This document shows positions 1 to 8,498 of a DNA stretch of 64,000 bases, in pieces. The stretch is taken from NCBI RefSeq assembly GCF_001884735.1, contig NZ_MJAP01000012.1, positions 62,001-126,000 of the forward strand. The letters run 5' to 3'. The DNA is from Natronohydrobacter thiooxidans (lineage in GTDB: Bacteria; Pseudomonadota; Alphaproteobacteria; Rhodobacterales; Rhodobacteraceae). A model generated the notes under the pieces. The model did no database searches, was not told the origin of the DNA, and saw only the letters and a list, made by a program, of their open reading frames with translations. The translations under genes and the position numbers were made by a program. Position 1 is the first letter of the stretch. Each line of letters opens with the position of its first letter.

Positions 1-1
1 A

Positions 2-271
2 GGCAATCCACTGCTGCGTTTCCTGATCCGCTTCACGGCCAATATGCTGGCCGATATCACCGTCTCGCGCAGGCTCTACAGCCAGCCGAACCGTGAATTA
101 TGGTCGAGCGGGCTGGATTATCAGGCGCGCCTTGTCGCCGCCCTGCGGGCCGGTGATGGTGAGGCCGCGCGCGCGATCCTGACCGATCACATGCAGAATG
201 CGCATCGTCTGATGAAGCTGCAGGAAACCGTTCTGACCCAGCGTTTTCTGCCCGAGGGGCAGATCATCTAG
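2..271 (+). CDS. GntR-family regulator, C-terminal FCD part (5' truncated by window)
   Basis: Open reading frame enters from the left edge and ends at 271. The visible ~89 residues are helical with the pattern of an FCD ligand-binding domain tail: a Tyr/Arg-rich helix, then a segment reading AALRAGDGEAARAILTDHM, which matches the usual 'AIRAGDAEAARAAMRAHL' helix that ends FCD domains of GntR regulators. The DNA-binding winged helix is outside the window, so target and effector cannot be inferred. Family call is inference from this short helix motif. Confidence 0.6.
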   Translation, partial: GNPLLRFLIRFTANMLADITVSRRLYSQPNRELWSSGLDYQARLVAALRAGDGEAARAILTDHMQNAHRLMKLQETVLTQRFLPEGQII

Positions 272-527
272 GCGCACGGCGTGCAACTTGGCGCACCGAC
301 GCGCGGAGGGAAGTTGTCTCGACTGAACTGATTTATCCTGTGGTATCAAGTTAGTAGCTACCTTTCCCAACTGGTCAGGCCGCGCTGATCGCGCCCGGCC
401 AGCGGCAAGAAACCGCGCATCTTCGAGCAGAAGGTCAAACCGGGCGAAACCTGTTTCCAGCTTCGCGCATTTCATTTGCATCCGGCGTCGCGATGCGGCG
501 CCACTCAACTCTGTATTGGAGGCTGAA

Positions 528-1082
528 ATGCTGAAGAAAATTCTCGCAACCACTGCGCTGAGTGCTTTGCTGGCCGCGCCGGTTCTGGCACAGGATGCCC
601 CGCCCCCGGATGACCCGATCGACCCGCCGGTGATGGAAGAGCCCGCACCTGAGCCGGGTCTGCCCGAAGGCGATGTCACTGAACCCGGTGAGTTTCCGGA
701 CGATCCGGTGGACACTCAACCTGACACCGACCCACTGCCTGGCACCGACGCGGCGCCTGATACCGCTGCTGTGAATGCCGAGGATGTGATCGGCGCCGAA
801 CTGGTGGACTTTGAAGGCAACTCTATCGCCACGGTCGATGATGTGGTGATCGATGCCCAGGGCGGCGTCGAAGCTGTGCTTGTCAATGTCGGCGGCTTCC
901 TTGGCTTCGGGGCGCGCACTGTCGTGATCCCGATGAGTGACGTGACGGTTGATACCGATATCGAAGGCGAGATCGTGCTGCGCACGGCGCTCACCTCCGA
1001 GGATCTGGAGAATATGCCCGAGCATCAGGAAGAGCCGGAGGAACCCCCGCTCGACATGGAGGAACCCGCACTCGACATGTAA
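528..1082 (+). CDS. Exported PRC-barrel domain protein
   Basis: A 184-residue protein with a clear Sec signal peptide (MLKKILATTALSALLAAPVLA, cleavage after about residue 21). A Pro/Asp/Glu-rich linker of about 60 residues follows, then a PRC-barrel-like domain (about residues 80-160; segment IGAELVDFEGNSIATVDDVV is typical). It ends in an acidic Pro-rich tail with a repeated MEEPxLDM unit. Start ATG 528 is preferred over the in-frame TTG at 516 because GGAGG lies just upstream. PRC-barrel proteins in this group are usually periplasmic or envelope-associated stress proteins, but the exact role is unknown. A strong hairpin terminator follows at once. No EcfG-type promoter was found upstream, unlike many neighbours. 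Confidence 0.8.
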   Translation: MLKKILATTALSALLAAPVLAQDAPPPDDPIDPPVMEEPAPEPGLPEGDVTEPGEFPDDPVDTQPDTDPLPGTDAAPDTAAVNAEDVIGAELVDFEGNSIATVDDVVIDAQGGVEAVLVNVGGFLGFGARTVVIPMSDVTVDTDIEGEIVLRTALTSEDLENMPEHQEEPEEPPLDMEEPALDM

Positions 1083-1117
1083 CGTCTTGCGCGTTCCAAG
1101 CTTGGCAGAACAACCCG

Positions 1118-1146
1118 TCGGGCGGCAATTTGCCGCCCGATTTTTC
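1118..1146 (+). terminator. Rho-independent terminator after the PRC-barrel gene
   Basis: An 11-bp perfect stem (arms 1118-1128 and 1130-1140, GC-rich) is followed by TTTTTCTT. It sits 35 bp after the PRC-barrel stop codon and separates that gene from the csbD operon. Confidence 0.9.
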
Positions 1147-1269
1147 TTGGTGCGAGGACGAAAGGCTGCCGGTGCACATCAGTGGTTCAGGCGCGACGAC
1201 CCGGTGCGGAAAGCGTGTATTTCCGCGCGCGACCATGCGGCGCGACAGGCGAGGCGGTATCGAAATCCC

Positions 1270-1294
1270 GGAACCGATCCATGCCTTGCTCGTT
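1270..1294 (+). promoter_or_regulatory. EcfG-type (general stress sigma) promoter for csbD
   Basis: GGAAC at 1270-1274, exactly 16 bp, then CGTT at 1291-1294. This is a perfect match to the alphaproteobacterial sigma-EcfG consensus GGAAC-N16/17-cGTT and lies 36 bp before the csbD start. The ecfG gene itself is in this window. Confidence 0.85.
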
Positions 1295-1329
1295 GAACAG
1301 ACAGCACAATGCAAAAAAGGAGAATCAGT

Positions 1330-1527
1330 ATGAACCGCGATGAAATCAAAGGCAAATGGACCCAGCTGAGCGGCTCGATCAAGGAGAAATGGGGCAAGCT
1401 GACCGACGACGATCTGAAGGAGGCCGAAGGCAATCGCGACATCCTGATCGGCAAGATTCAGGAGAAATACGGCGTTGCGAAGGAAGAAGCCGCAAAGCAG
1501 GTCAACGACTGGATGGAAAAAGCCTGA
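1330..1527 (+). CDS. CsbD-family stress protein
   Basis: A 65-residue hydrophilic, charged protein of full CsbD length. It opens MNRDEIKGKWTQLSGSIKEK and has the family's KWGKLTDDDL and GxxxILIGKIQEKYG segments. CsbD-like proteins are small soluble proteins induced by general stress in many bacteria; their biochemical role is not established. ATG 1330 is chosen over an upstream in-frame start because AAGGAG lies about 8 bp before it. It is first gene of a probable three-gene operon with the DUF883 protein and a membrane protein, behind a perfect EcfG promoter. Confidence 0.9.
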   Translation: MNRDEIKGKWTQLSGSIKEKWGKLTDDDLKEAEGNRDILIGKIQEKYGVAKEEAAKQVNDWMEKA

Positions 1528-1591
1528 TCCGGCTTGAACGCTCACACCAACTTGTGCGGCACCGATCCGGTGCCGCTGGTCAGGAGGACAC

Positions 1592-1951
1592 ATGGCCCGT
1601 CAACCTTCGAAGAAAGCCGCTGACAGTGATGCGCAAGATCCAGGGGATGCAGCCGATGCAGCCATGGCTGACATGCAGGAGCATCTGGAAAAACTGCGCG
1701 CGGAATTGTCCGAACTCTCTGGCCGCGTTGCGGGGCTTGGTGAAGCGGGCATCCGTGCAGGGAAGGAAACCCTGCGCAAGGAGGGTGACCGTGCCATGCG
1801 CAACGCAAGCCGCGTGCTGAATGATGCCGCCGAACAGACGGAAGACGTCATTGCGCAGGCCGACAGGTTCTCGCGCGAGCGGCCTGCGCTTGCCATGGGT
1901 CTGGCGGCGGCGGCGGGATTCATCGTAGCCCTGACGCTTTCGCGGCGCTGA
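1592..1951 (+). CDS. DUF883 (ElaB/YqjD-like) membrane-anchored protein
   Basis: 119 residues. The N-terminal three quarters is a long amphipathic, Ala/Glu-rich helix likely to form a coiled coil. It is followed by the characteristic RERPALAMGLAAAAGFIVAL segment and a short basic tail, the C-terminal membrane anchor of DUF883/ElaB/YqjD proteins. YqjD of E. coli binds ribosomes at the membrane in stationary phase; that role is family knowledge and not shown here. The gene lies 64 bp after csbD and its TGA overlaps the ATG of the next gene (TGATG), indicating translational coupling. Confidence 0.85.
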   Translation: MARQPSKKAADSDAQDPGDAADAAMADMQEHLEKLRAELSELSGRVAGLGEAGIRAGKETLRKEGDRAMRNASRVLNDAAEQTEDVIAQADRFSRERPALAMGLAAAAGFIVALTLSRR

Positions 1952-2343
1952 TGCAGCGGTATTTCAAACAGATCCGGCGCCGCGCGCAATGGCGTGCGCG
2001 GCGTTTGGGTCGTTTAGCGCTTGGCGTTGCCTTGCTGATGATCGGCCTGGGTTTCTTGACGGCCGCTGTCTGGGCCTATCTCGCGACAGAATTCTCGCCC
2101 ATACTTGCCTCGCTGGCCTGCAGCGCGGTTTTTTTCGTGGCAGGGGGCGGGTTCCTCCTGCTGGCGGGGGCTGGCAGGCGCCCTGATATTCAGCCACTGA
2201 ACGAGGCGGTGAAGGCGGAATTTGACCGCCGACAGGCATCCGCGTCGCGCCGCGCCCCTGAGCCGGGTGAGAGGCCCGCTTTGCTCGAAGCTTTTCTGAT
2301 GGGATATGAGGCTTATTTTCGATTGCGCAAGAGGCGCGAGTGA
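1951..2343 (+). CDS. Two-helix membrane protein, YqjE/phage-holin-like family
   Basis: 130 residues: a short Arg-rich cytoplasmic N-terminus, two transmembrane helices (about residues 22-48 and 52-77), and a charged C-terminal tail of about 50 residues. Size, topology and position directly after a DUF883 gene match the YqjD-YqjE arrangement, in which the second gene encodes a holin-superfamily-like membrane protein. No lytic function is implied. It is coupled to the upstream gene by a 1-nt TGATG overlap and probably shares the EcfG promoter of csbD. Assignment rests on topology and context. Confidence 0.6.
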   Translation: MQRYFKQIRRRAQWRARRLGRLALGVALLMIGLGFLTAAVWAYLATEFSPILASLACSAVFFVAGGGFLLLAGAGRRPDIQPLNEAVKAEFDRRQASASRRAPEPGERPALLEAFLMGYEAYFRLRKRRE

Positions 2344-2417
2344 GCGGTCTGCGTCTTTGCGCAGTCGAGCCATAGTCGATATATCCGCTGCCTTTTCAGG
2401 CAGAAAACCGCCTTGGT

Positions 2418-3548
2418 TCAATCCGCCGAGAGGAAACGCGCCACACCGCGCAGGGGCCTTATCTGTTCCGCAATGACACGGAGCGCAACAAGAATGGGAA
2501 CCGCGATCAACATGCCCATGAAGCCCCACATCCATGCCCAGAAGGCCACCGACAGGAAGACCGGGACCGGTGTCATGCGCAGGCGCTGAGCGAGCAGGCT
2601 GGGTGTGACAAGCTGTCCCTCGAACGTGGTGAGTGCGAGATAGGTGAGGCCCACAGCCAGAACCTGCCCGAGCGTGTCGAACCACAAGAGTGCCACAGTA
2701 CTGGCAAGGGTTATGCCCATGACTGCGCCCAGATAGGGAATGAAGTTCAAAAGGAAGGCCAGCGTTCCGAACAGAAGCGGCACGGGCATCCCGAGCCACC
2801 ACATCGCAAGCCCCACACAGATGCCCAGACCGGCATTGATCAGCGTGATTGCTCCCAGATAGCCACAGAGCTTGTTCTCGGTCTCGCGCAGGGCCGACAG
2901 GGCCGCGCGTTTGGTGGCAACGGTCGAAAAGGACTGTATGATCTTGCGATAGATCACCCGGCTGGAGGACAGCAGGAAGAACAGCAGGACCAGTGCAAAG
3001 ACAAGTTGTGCAACCATTGCAGGGGCCTCGGCGAGATACAGCAGCACATCGCCCGCATTGTCCATCAGGAAGGTCACTTCGGGCGGTTGTTCGCGGCCAT
3101 TTTCTCCGTTGCTGTCGGGAAGTGGTGGTCGCAGGGTCGGAATATCGTCCTGTTCCTCCTGTCCGAAGCTCTGGGCCATGGCCATCACGGCATCGCGTGC
3201 CGCCGACAGACGTGCGGTTATCTGTGCGACGATTTCCGGCAGATTGGCGGTCACCTGACGTACTGGCCCGGCGAGCATTCCGAGGATCGCCCCCAGACCG
3301 ATCAGCAGCCCGAGAACCAGACCGCCCGCGACCAGATGACCGTTGAGGCCCAGACGCTGCAGGCGACGATGGACCGGCATTAACACGAAGAACAGCAGAA
3401 GCGAAAAGAACACTGGCATCAGGAAGGAGCGCGCCTGCTGCACAGAAGCGACGAGCAGGATGATGAAGATCCCGACAAGCGCAGCATTCGACGCGGCCGA
3501 GACCTGACGTCTGGGCAATTCCTGCCCGGTCCCCGGATGCACTGACAT
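2418..3548 (-). CDS. AI-2E family transporter (PerM-like permease)
   Basis: 376 residues with about eight transmembrane helices arranged as in the AI-2E/PerM family: two early helices, a large soluble loop (about residues 105-170), then a hydrophobic block. The latter holds the family motif GAVMGITLAST preceded by a LNFIPYLG segment. Members export varied small molecules or ions (for example Na+/H+ antiporters), so the autoinducer name should not be taken literally. Start ATG 3548 is preferred over a longer frame that would run through the divergent promoter region. It is divergent from the cardiolipin synthase-like gene and may share an EcfG-controlled region. Confidence 0.85.
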   Translation of the reverse strand: MSVHPGTGQELPRRQVSAASNAALVGIFIILLVASVQQARSFLMPVFFSLLLFFVLMPVHRRLQRLGLNGHLVAGGLVLGLLIGLGAILGMLAGPVRQVTANLPEIVAQITARLSAARDAVMAMAQSFGQEEQDDIPTLRPPLPDSNGENGREQPPEVTFLMDNAGDVLLYLAEAPAMVAQLVFALVLLFFLLSSSRVIYRKIIQSFSTVATKRAALSALRETENKLCGYLGAITLINAGLGICVGLAMWWLGMPVPLLFGTLAFLLNFIPYLGAVMGITLASTVALLWFDTLGQVLAVGLTYLALTTFEGQLVTPSLLAQRLRMTPVPVFLSVAFWAWMWGFMGMLIAVPILVALRVIAEQIRPLRGVARFLSAD

Positions 3549-3588
3549 TGAGTTCCCTGATCCCCGGACAAATGGTCTATTGTTGATC

Positions 3589-3613
3589 AACTGTCGTTGA
3601 GGAAATGGGTTCC
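3589..3613 (-). promoter_or_regulatory. Probable EcfG-type promoter for the AI-2E permease gene
   Basis: On the minus strand GGAAC (3613-3609) is followed after 16 bp by AGTT (3592-3589), about 40 bp before the permease ATG. The -10 element deviates at its first base from CGTT. It forms a back-to-back pair with the perfect site for cls. Confidence 0.6.
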
Positions 3614-3625
3614 CCGCCCCTTTCG

Positions 3626-3651
3626 GGAACCCGATGGCGACAGTGTGCGTT
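3626..3651 (+). promoter_or_regulatory. EcfG-type promoter for the cardiolipin synthase-like gene
   Basis: GGAAC at 3626-3630, 17 bp, CGTT at 3648-3651, which fits the sigma-EcfG consensus perfectly. The expected start of transcription is about 25 bp before the ATG at 3685, which argues against the longer upstream start at 3634. Confidence 0.85.
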
Positions 3652-3684
3652 CTGACCCTTGTCACATTGCCGGAGACAGTTTTC

Positions 3685-4977
3685 ATGCATCTTCTGCCTC
3701 ATCGTGTGCGGCGCAAATTGCGGGCTGCTGTGGCGGCTGTGCTGGGGTTGGTTCTGTTCTGGTTCCTGCTGATCGCGCTTTTGCCCTACAGGCGCGAATT
3801 GCGCGACGCCTTGCCTGCTGGCACGTCGCCCGAGGATCCGCAGTTCGCGCGCGACATGGCCGGGCTTTATGGCAGCCCGCTCGTTCCCGGCAACCAGATC
3901 GACACGCTGCTGAACGGGGACGAGATCTTCGCAGCGATGCTTCATGAAATCAGCGGCGCCAGACGCTCGGTGACCTTCGAGACCTATATCTACTGGAGCG
4001 GCGAAATCGCAGAGCGGTTTTGTGATGCGCTGGTGGAACGTGCGCAGGCCGGGGTACGGGTCAAGGTGCTGATTGACTGGATCGGTGGTCTGCCCATGGC
4101 GGATGACCTGCTGGACCGGATGCACGAAGGCGGGGTCGAGTTGCGCATGTTCCGTCCGATGCGCCCCAGTACGCTCTCGCGCCTGAACAACCGCACGCAC
4201 CGCAAGATCCTTGTGGTCGACGGGCGGACCGGCTTCATCGGCGGGGTTGGCATTGCCGATCAGTGGCGGGGACAGGCCCGCAACCCCTCTGAATGGCGCG
4301 ACACGCATTACCGGGTGCGCGGGCCTGTGGTTGCGCTGATGCAGAATGCCTTCGCGCATAACTGGGTCGAGGCCAGCGGCGAAGTGCTGCGCGGCGCGGA
4401 TTTCTTCCCGCCGCTGGAGCCTGTGGGGCAGGTGCCGGTGCAGATGATCAAGAGCAACACCGGCAGTCGCAACGAGATCCACCTGATGCTGATGACGGCA
4501 CTGGCCTCGGCGCAGCGACATATCCGAATTTCGACGCCCTATTTCGTGCCCGACAAAGTGGCTGTTGCCCAGCTTCTTGCCGCACGGGCGCGCGGGGTGG
4601 AAGTGGATCTGCTGCTCGCGGGTGTGCACACCGACAGCTGGGTGGTGCGGCGCGTCTCTCGCCTGCCCCTGCGGCGCTTGCTGGGGGCCGGGGTGCGCAT
4701 CCATGAATATGCGCCGACTTTCCTGCATTCCAAGCTGGTTTTGATTGACCAGGACTGGGCGTCCATAGGATCGGCCAATTTCGACGAGCGGTCATTCCGT
4801 CTGAACGACGAGGCCAATCTGAATGTGCATGACCGGGATTTTGTCCAGCAGCAGATTCGCATCTTCGAAGGGGATATGGCCCGTGCGCGCGAGATCACGG
4901 GCTCTGATCTGGACCGGATGAGCTGGATTGAGCATGCGCAGAACACGATTCTGGGTGTGTTGCGACCGCATCTCTGA
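3685..4977 (+). CDS. Phospholipase D-family cardiolipin synthase-like protein
   Basis: 430 residues. A membrane helix at about residues 10-35 is followed by two PLD catalytic domains. Both HKD motifs are intact: HRKILVVDGRTGFIGG in the first half and HSKLVLIDQDWASIGSANFD in the second. This layout fits ClsA/ClsB-type cardiolipin synthases, which join two phosphatidylglycerols at the inner membrane. Start ATG 3685 has GGAGA 9 bp upstream and lies downstream of the predicted EcfG promoter; an in-frame start at 3634 would sit inside that promoter. Membrane lipid remodelling fits the stress-gene neighbourhood. Exact acceptor specificity cannot be read from sequence. Confidence 0.85.
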   Translation: MHLLPHRVRRKLRAAVAAVLGLVLFWFLLIALLPYRRELRDALPAGTSPEDPQFARDMAGLYGSPLVPGNQIDTLLNGDEIFAAMLHEISGARRSVTFETYIYWSGEIAERFCDALVERAQAGVRVKVLIDWIGGLPMADDLLDRMHEGGVELRMFRPMRPSTLSRLNNRTHRKILVVDGRTGFIGGVGIADQWRGQARNPSEWRDTHYRVRGPVVALMQNAFAHNWVEASGEVLRGADFFPPLEPVGQVPVQMIKSNTGSRNEIHLMLMTALASAQRHIRISTPYFVPDKVAVAQLLAARARGVEVDLLLAGVHTDSWVVRRVSRLPLRRLLGAGVRIHEYAPTFLHSKLVLIDQDWASIGSANFDERSFRLNDEANLNVHDRDFVQQQIRIFEGDMARAREITGSDLDRMSWIEHAQNTILGVLRPHL

Positions 4978-4998
4978 GGGAGGCGCTCGGGGCGGGAT

Positions 4999-5024
4999 GG
5001 AACCGTCCTCACGGGTTGCGCGTT
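4999..5024 (+). promoter_or_regulatory. EcfG-type promoter for the 98-residue membrane protein gene
   Basis: GGAAC at 4999-5003, 17 bp, CGTT at 5021-5024, 62 bp before the ATG at 5087. Perfect match to GGAAC-N17-CGTT. Confidence 0.85.
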
Positions 5025-5086
5025 AGGTATCTGACTACGCGCGACCCGTTTCTTTCGGTGCGCGCAATGAAAGGAAAGGAGTGGAC

Positions 5087-5383
5087 ATGAGCGCCCCCGA
5101 CACCAATACCAAGAAACAGGCCAAACGCCACAAGCCCTCGCTGCTGGCAATCAGTCTTGCAGTCATTGTGGGCAGTCTGCTGCTGATCTGGATGCTGACG
5201 CGTGTTATGGTCACGGGCGAAGATACCGCTGATCAGGCCGCGCCCACACTGATCGAAGAAGAGGCCCCTCCGGCGCAGATTGAAGACACGACGGGTATCC
5301 CAGCCGAGGGTGCGCCTACTGACCTGGGCCCGGACGGTGAGCCTCAGGTGATCGACGATACAACCGCTGCTCCCCCTCAGTGA
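5087..5383 (+). CDS. Small single-pass membrane protein of unknown function
   Basis: 98 residues: a basic, Lys-rich N-terminus, one transmembrane helix (about residues 22-44), then a low-complexity acidic Ala/Pro/Asp-rich tail predicted to lie in the periplasm. No family was recognised. Start ATG 5087 is preferred over GTG 5081 because AAGGA lies 6-10 bp upstream of it. A perfect EcfG-type promoter upstream makes it a candidate general-stress membrane protein. The downstream 290 bp to the next gene contains only a weak imperfect hairpin near 5401. Confidence 0.7.
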   Translation: MSAPDTNTKKQAKRHKPSLLAISLAVIVGSLLLIWMLTRVMVTGEDTADQAAPTLIEEEAPPAQIEDTTGIPAEGAPTDLGPDGEPQVIDDTTAAPPQ

Positions 5384-5670
5384 GACACTCTTGCGCTGAT
5401 GGGACAGGCGAGAGCCGTCCCCGAAGCCCGATTCCATGTTGAACCTTGAGCGCGCGCGTCATTGAGTCTGTGGTCAATGGCGCGTCCTGCGCATGGTCCC
5501 GGCATCCGCTGCTATGCGGGCCTTGTCCATTTTTCCGATCGAGCAGTCCCAAAGCGTTTGGTCTTTTCGTTGAACCGTCGACGCGCGTTAGCTTCTTGTT
5601 CTGACGCAAATCCGAGCCGAACCGTAGGTTCGCACAAACGAAAACTCAATCAGCTTTTTCTGAAATTGCT

Positions 5671-5970
5671 TTAGCAACTGGTCGTGAAGACAACCGGAAA
5701 GAGGGTGAACACCGTGGCGAAAAATCCGATCCACGCACCCCAGCGCGGCAATCGCGCCGCCCGGCCTGTCCCCGTCGGCACGGCGCGCAGCAACGGCCAG
5801 AAGGCCACAACCCCTAGGATCCAGATCCCGATCAGCAACAGTCGCGCGCCGGTGGTCAGCCCTTCGGGGCCGGGAATGGGCGCGCAGACCGCGCCATGCG
5901 CGGAATAGACAGCGACGAAGACCACGGCCCAGAGCGTCGGCCCGGCGAGAACCCACCAAAGCCACTTCAT
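5671..5970 (-). CDS. Small membrane protein at the end of the cytochrome oxidase operon
   Basis: 99 residues with three predicted transmembrane helices (about 3-22, 42-63 and 76-95) and two Cys, one at the extreme C-terminus. Its ATG overlaps the coxAC stop codon (ATGA), so it is translationally coupled to the oxidase. No family was recognised. Position suggests an accessory or assembly subunit of the oxidase, which is inference from context only. Confidence 0.7.
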   Translation of the reverse strand: MKWLWWVLAGPTLWAVVFVAVYSAHGAVCAPIPGPEGLTTGARLLLIGIWILGVVAFWPLLRAVPTGTGRAARLPRWGAWIGFFATVFTLFPVVFTTSC

Positions 5971-8498
5971 GCGCCCCCCTTCTGCGCGATCAGCGCAAGG
6001 ATGGTGACAAGGGTCGTGATACTCGTGAAATCCTGCCAAAGGCGCCAGGGTGCCCAGGCGCCGCGGATCTGTTCGGTGATTTCGCCGCGCCGGTATTGAT
6101 CGAGAACGAAAGCCGCCATGCCACAGGCCACCAGCAGGTGCAGCCCGACATAGGCAGCCATCGCGGCGCGCAGCGCGTCGCGGGCATGGGCTGTGGGGTC
6201 ATCCAGCACGGGCACGATGCCCGCCAGCAAGGCGATCAGCGCGACTGCATTGGCGCACAGCCCCAGTGCGGCCCAGACGGGTGCCCCGCCGCGCGAGAGC
6301 GCCATGCCCAACAGCTGCGCCCCGGCAATCAGACCTGTCGCCCAAGCTATGCGGGAAGTATCGATCATGGCCGGGGGCGGGGCGGGGCCCTGTGTCACGA
6401 CGGACAGAAAGGCCAGCCCGAACAGCACCGAGGCAAAAAGCGCCGCATTGGCCACGAGAAAGGCCACAAGGCCGCTTTGCCCGAGGCTCTGGCGGGCTTG
6501 GTGATGCACGGGCAGCGTGACGCCAGGGGCGATCTCGATCGGCTGCAGCGGGCCCCGCGGGGCAAGCCCGCGCCCCCAGACCCAGATCAGCACCGCCACC
6601 GGGACCAGCGCCATACCGGCCAGCAGATAAAGCTGCCACAGCACAAGAAGCACAAAGACCCCGATACTGGACGAGAGCGCAAAGGGCAGCGAAGTGTTGC
6701 CCGGAAGGTGCGCCACATGATCGGGCCGTGCCGCGCCGACAGAGGTCACCAGAAACTCCCTTTGCCCGCGCGGCGCACCCGGCAAAGCCCCGTCGCCGCA
6801 GGCCAGTTCCAGCATCACCTCGGAAGCAGGCCGGTCCAGATGCCGCGCTGTGGGGAGGGAGGAGAAGTTGAAGCTCGGTGCGGGCAATGGCATGGCCCAA
6901 TCGAGCGTCGGCGCGCGCCATGGATCGCGCCGCGCGCGCGTGCCGAGTGTCACCTGCAACAGCATATCCAGCGCGAACATGGCAAAGCCGATGGTCATGA
7001 CAAAGCCGAAGAAGGAAGAGGTCAGGTTCAGCCATATCCATTCGGGGTTATCGGGGTAGACATCAATCCGGCGCGGCATGCCCAGAAGCCCGGTCAGATG
7101 CATGACGAAAAATGTGCCATGAAAGCCGATCAGGATGACCCAGAAGGCCGCTTCGCCCACCCCCCGGACCCGCGCCTTGCCAGTGACCAGGGGCATCCAG
7201 TAGGTGATCGCGGCCATCATCGGAAAGACGAATCCGCCGATCAGCACATAGTGCAGATGCGCGGTCACGAAGGCTGTGTCATGCGCCTGCCAGTTGAAGG
7301 GCACGATGGCGAGCATCACGCCGGTCAGCCCGCCCAACACGAAGGTCAGGAAGAAGCCAAGGATGTGATACATCGGCAGGTGCAGTTCGGGCCGCCCCTT
7401 CCACATGGTTCCGATCCAGGCGAAAACCTGCACCGCTGTCGGCACCGCCACCAGCACCGAGGCCGCAGAGAAGAAGGCAAGCGCCATATGCGGGATGCCC
7501 ACCGTGAACATGTGATGCACCCAGAGCCCGAAGGACAGGAAGACCAGCCCGAGGACCGCGGCCACAATCGCGCCATAGCCAAGGATTCGCGTGCGGCACA
7601 TGACGGGAATGATTGTGGACAAGGCCCCGGCGGCAGGCAGGAAGATGATATAGACCTCGGGATGGCCGAAGAGCCAGAAGAGATGCTGCCACAGAAGCGG
7701 ATCGCCGCCGCGTAAAGGGTCGAAAAAGGGCCAGTCAAAGGCGCGCTCCAGTTCCAGCAGGACTGACGCGGCGATCAGGGGCGGAAACCCCACCAGCATC
7801 ATGGCGCTGGTGCCCAGCATGTACCAGGCGAAGAGCGGCATCTCGGTCAGCTTCATTCCCGGCGCGCGCTGGCGCAGGATTGTCACCGTGATCTCGACCG
7901 CTGCGGCCACAGCCGAGATCTCGACAAAGGTCACGCCCAGAAGCCAGACATCGGCATTGATTCCGGGAGAATAGGCCGAACTCGACAGTGGCGTATACAT
8001 GAACCAGCCATCGCGCGGCGCGACACCGAAGAGAAGCGCCGTCAGCATGATCAGGCCACCGAACAGATAGCACCAATAGCCAAGCGCCGTCAGGCGTGGA
8101 AAGGCCATGTCGCGCGTTCCCAGCATCTTCGGCAAGAGCCAGATGCCCAGTCCTTCCAGCATCGGAATGGCAAAAAGGAACATCATGATGCTTCCATGCA
8201 TCGTGAAGATCTGATTGTAGAGTTCCGTGTCGAGGAATGCGCCGTCCGGCGTGGCAAGCTGCGCGCGAATGAGCATCGCCAGAATGCCGCCGATCGCGAA
8301 GAACACCAGCGCAGTAGCCATAAAGCGCAAGCCCAGGGTGGTGTGCGAGACCGATGTGATCTGCCCCCAGATCCCGCGATCATTGGCCCAGACGCCGGCC
8401 AGTTCCCGGTTCAAGGGCAGCGCCCGCTGGGGCGGATTGCGGGGCAGATCGGCAGGGGCGGCCTGCGCTTCGGACGGGCTGGCAGTCGTGTCGGTCAT
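5967..8498 (-). CDS. ctaD: Cytochrome c oxidase subunits I and III, fused
   Basis: 843 residues. The N-terminal ~540 residues are subunit I: an early HGSIMMFLF segment (low-spin heme ligand), the Cu(B) His-Tyr motif WLFGHPEVYIIFLP, then HHMFTVG and AHLHYVL for the remaining Cu(B)/heme ligands. The C-terminal ~250 residues form a subunit III-like bundle ending in LHLLVACGM and a heme-copper oxidase type tail. Such I-III fusions (coxAC/caa3-type) are known. Together with coxB it forms the proton-pumping terminal oxidase core in the inner membrane. Start ATG 8498 overlaps the coxB stop. The operon probably starts at ctaG. Confidence 0.9.
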   Translation of the reverse strand: MTDTTASPSEAQAAPADLPRNPPQRALPLNRELAGVWANDRGIWGQITSVSHTTLGLRFMATALVFFAIGGILAMLIRAQLATPDGAFLDTELYNQIFTMHGSIMMFLFAIPMLEGLGIWLLPKMLGTRDMAFPRLTALGYWCYLFGGLIMLTALLFGVAPRDGWFMYTPLSSSAYSPGINADVWLLGVTFVEISAVAAAVEITVTILRQRAPGMKLTEMPLFAWYMLGTSAMMLVGFPPLIAASVLLELERAFDWPFFDPLRGGDPLLWQHLFWLFGHPEVYIIFLPAAGALSTIIPVMCRTRILGYGAIVAAVLGLVFLSFGLWVHHMFTVGIPHMALAFFSAASVLVAVPTAVQVFAWIGTMWKGRPELHLPMYHILGFFLTFVLGGLTGVMLAIVPFNWQAHDTAFVTAHLHYVLIGGFVFPMMAAITYWMPLVTGKARVRGVGEAAFWVILIGFHGTFFVMHLTGLLGMPRRIDVYPDNPEWIWLNLTSSFFGFVMTIGFAMFALDMLLQVTLGTRARRDPWRAPTLDWAMPLPAPSFNFSSLPTARHLDRPASEVMLELACGDGALPGAPRGQREFLVTSVGAARPDHVAHLPGNTSLPFALSSSIGVFVLLVLWQLYLLAGMALVPVAVLIWVWGRGLAPRGPLQPIEIAPGVTLPVHHQARQSLGQSGLVAFLVANAALFASVLFGLAFLSVVTQGPAPPPAMIDTSRIAWATGLIAGAQLLGMALSRGGAPVWAALGLCANAVALIALLAGIVPVLDDPTAHARDALRAAMAAYVGLHLLVACGMAAFVLDQYRRGEITEQIRGAWAPWRLWQDFTSITTLVTILALIAQKGGA

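Noticed and set aside
1951..2343. Phage holin or prophage remnant
   Set aside because: Holin-like topology only; context with csbD and DUF883 indicates a YqjE-type stress membrane protein, and no phage genes are nearby.
5401..5421. Hairpin after the 98-residue membrane protein gene as a terminator
   Set aside because: Imperfect stem with a bulge and no T-run.
6096..7715. Very long plus-strand frame (539 codons) opposite the cytochrome oxidase gene
   Set aside because: Gln/Arg/His/Gly-rich composition is the usual antisense shadow of a GC-rich membrane protein gene; the opposite strand has all oxidase motifs.
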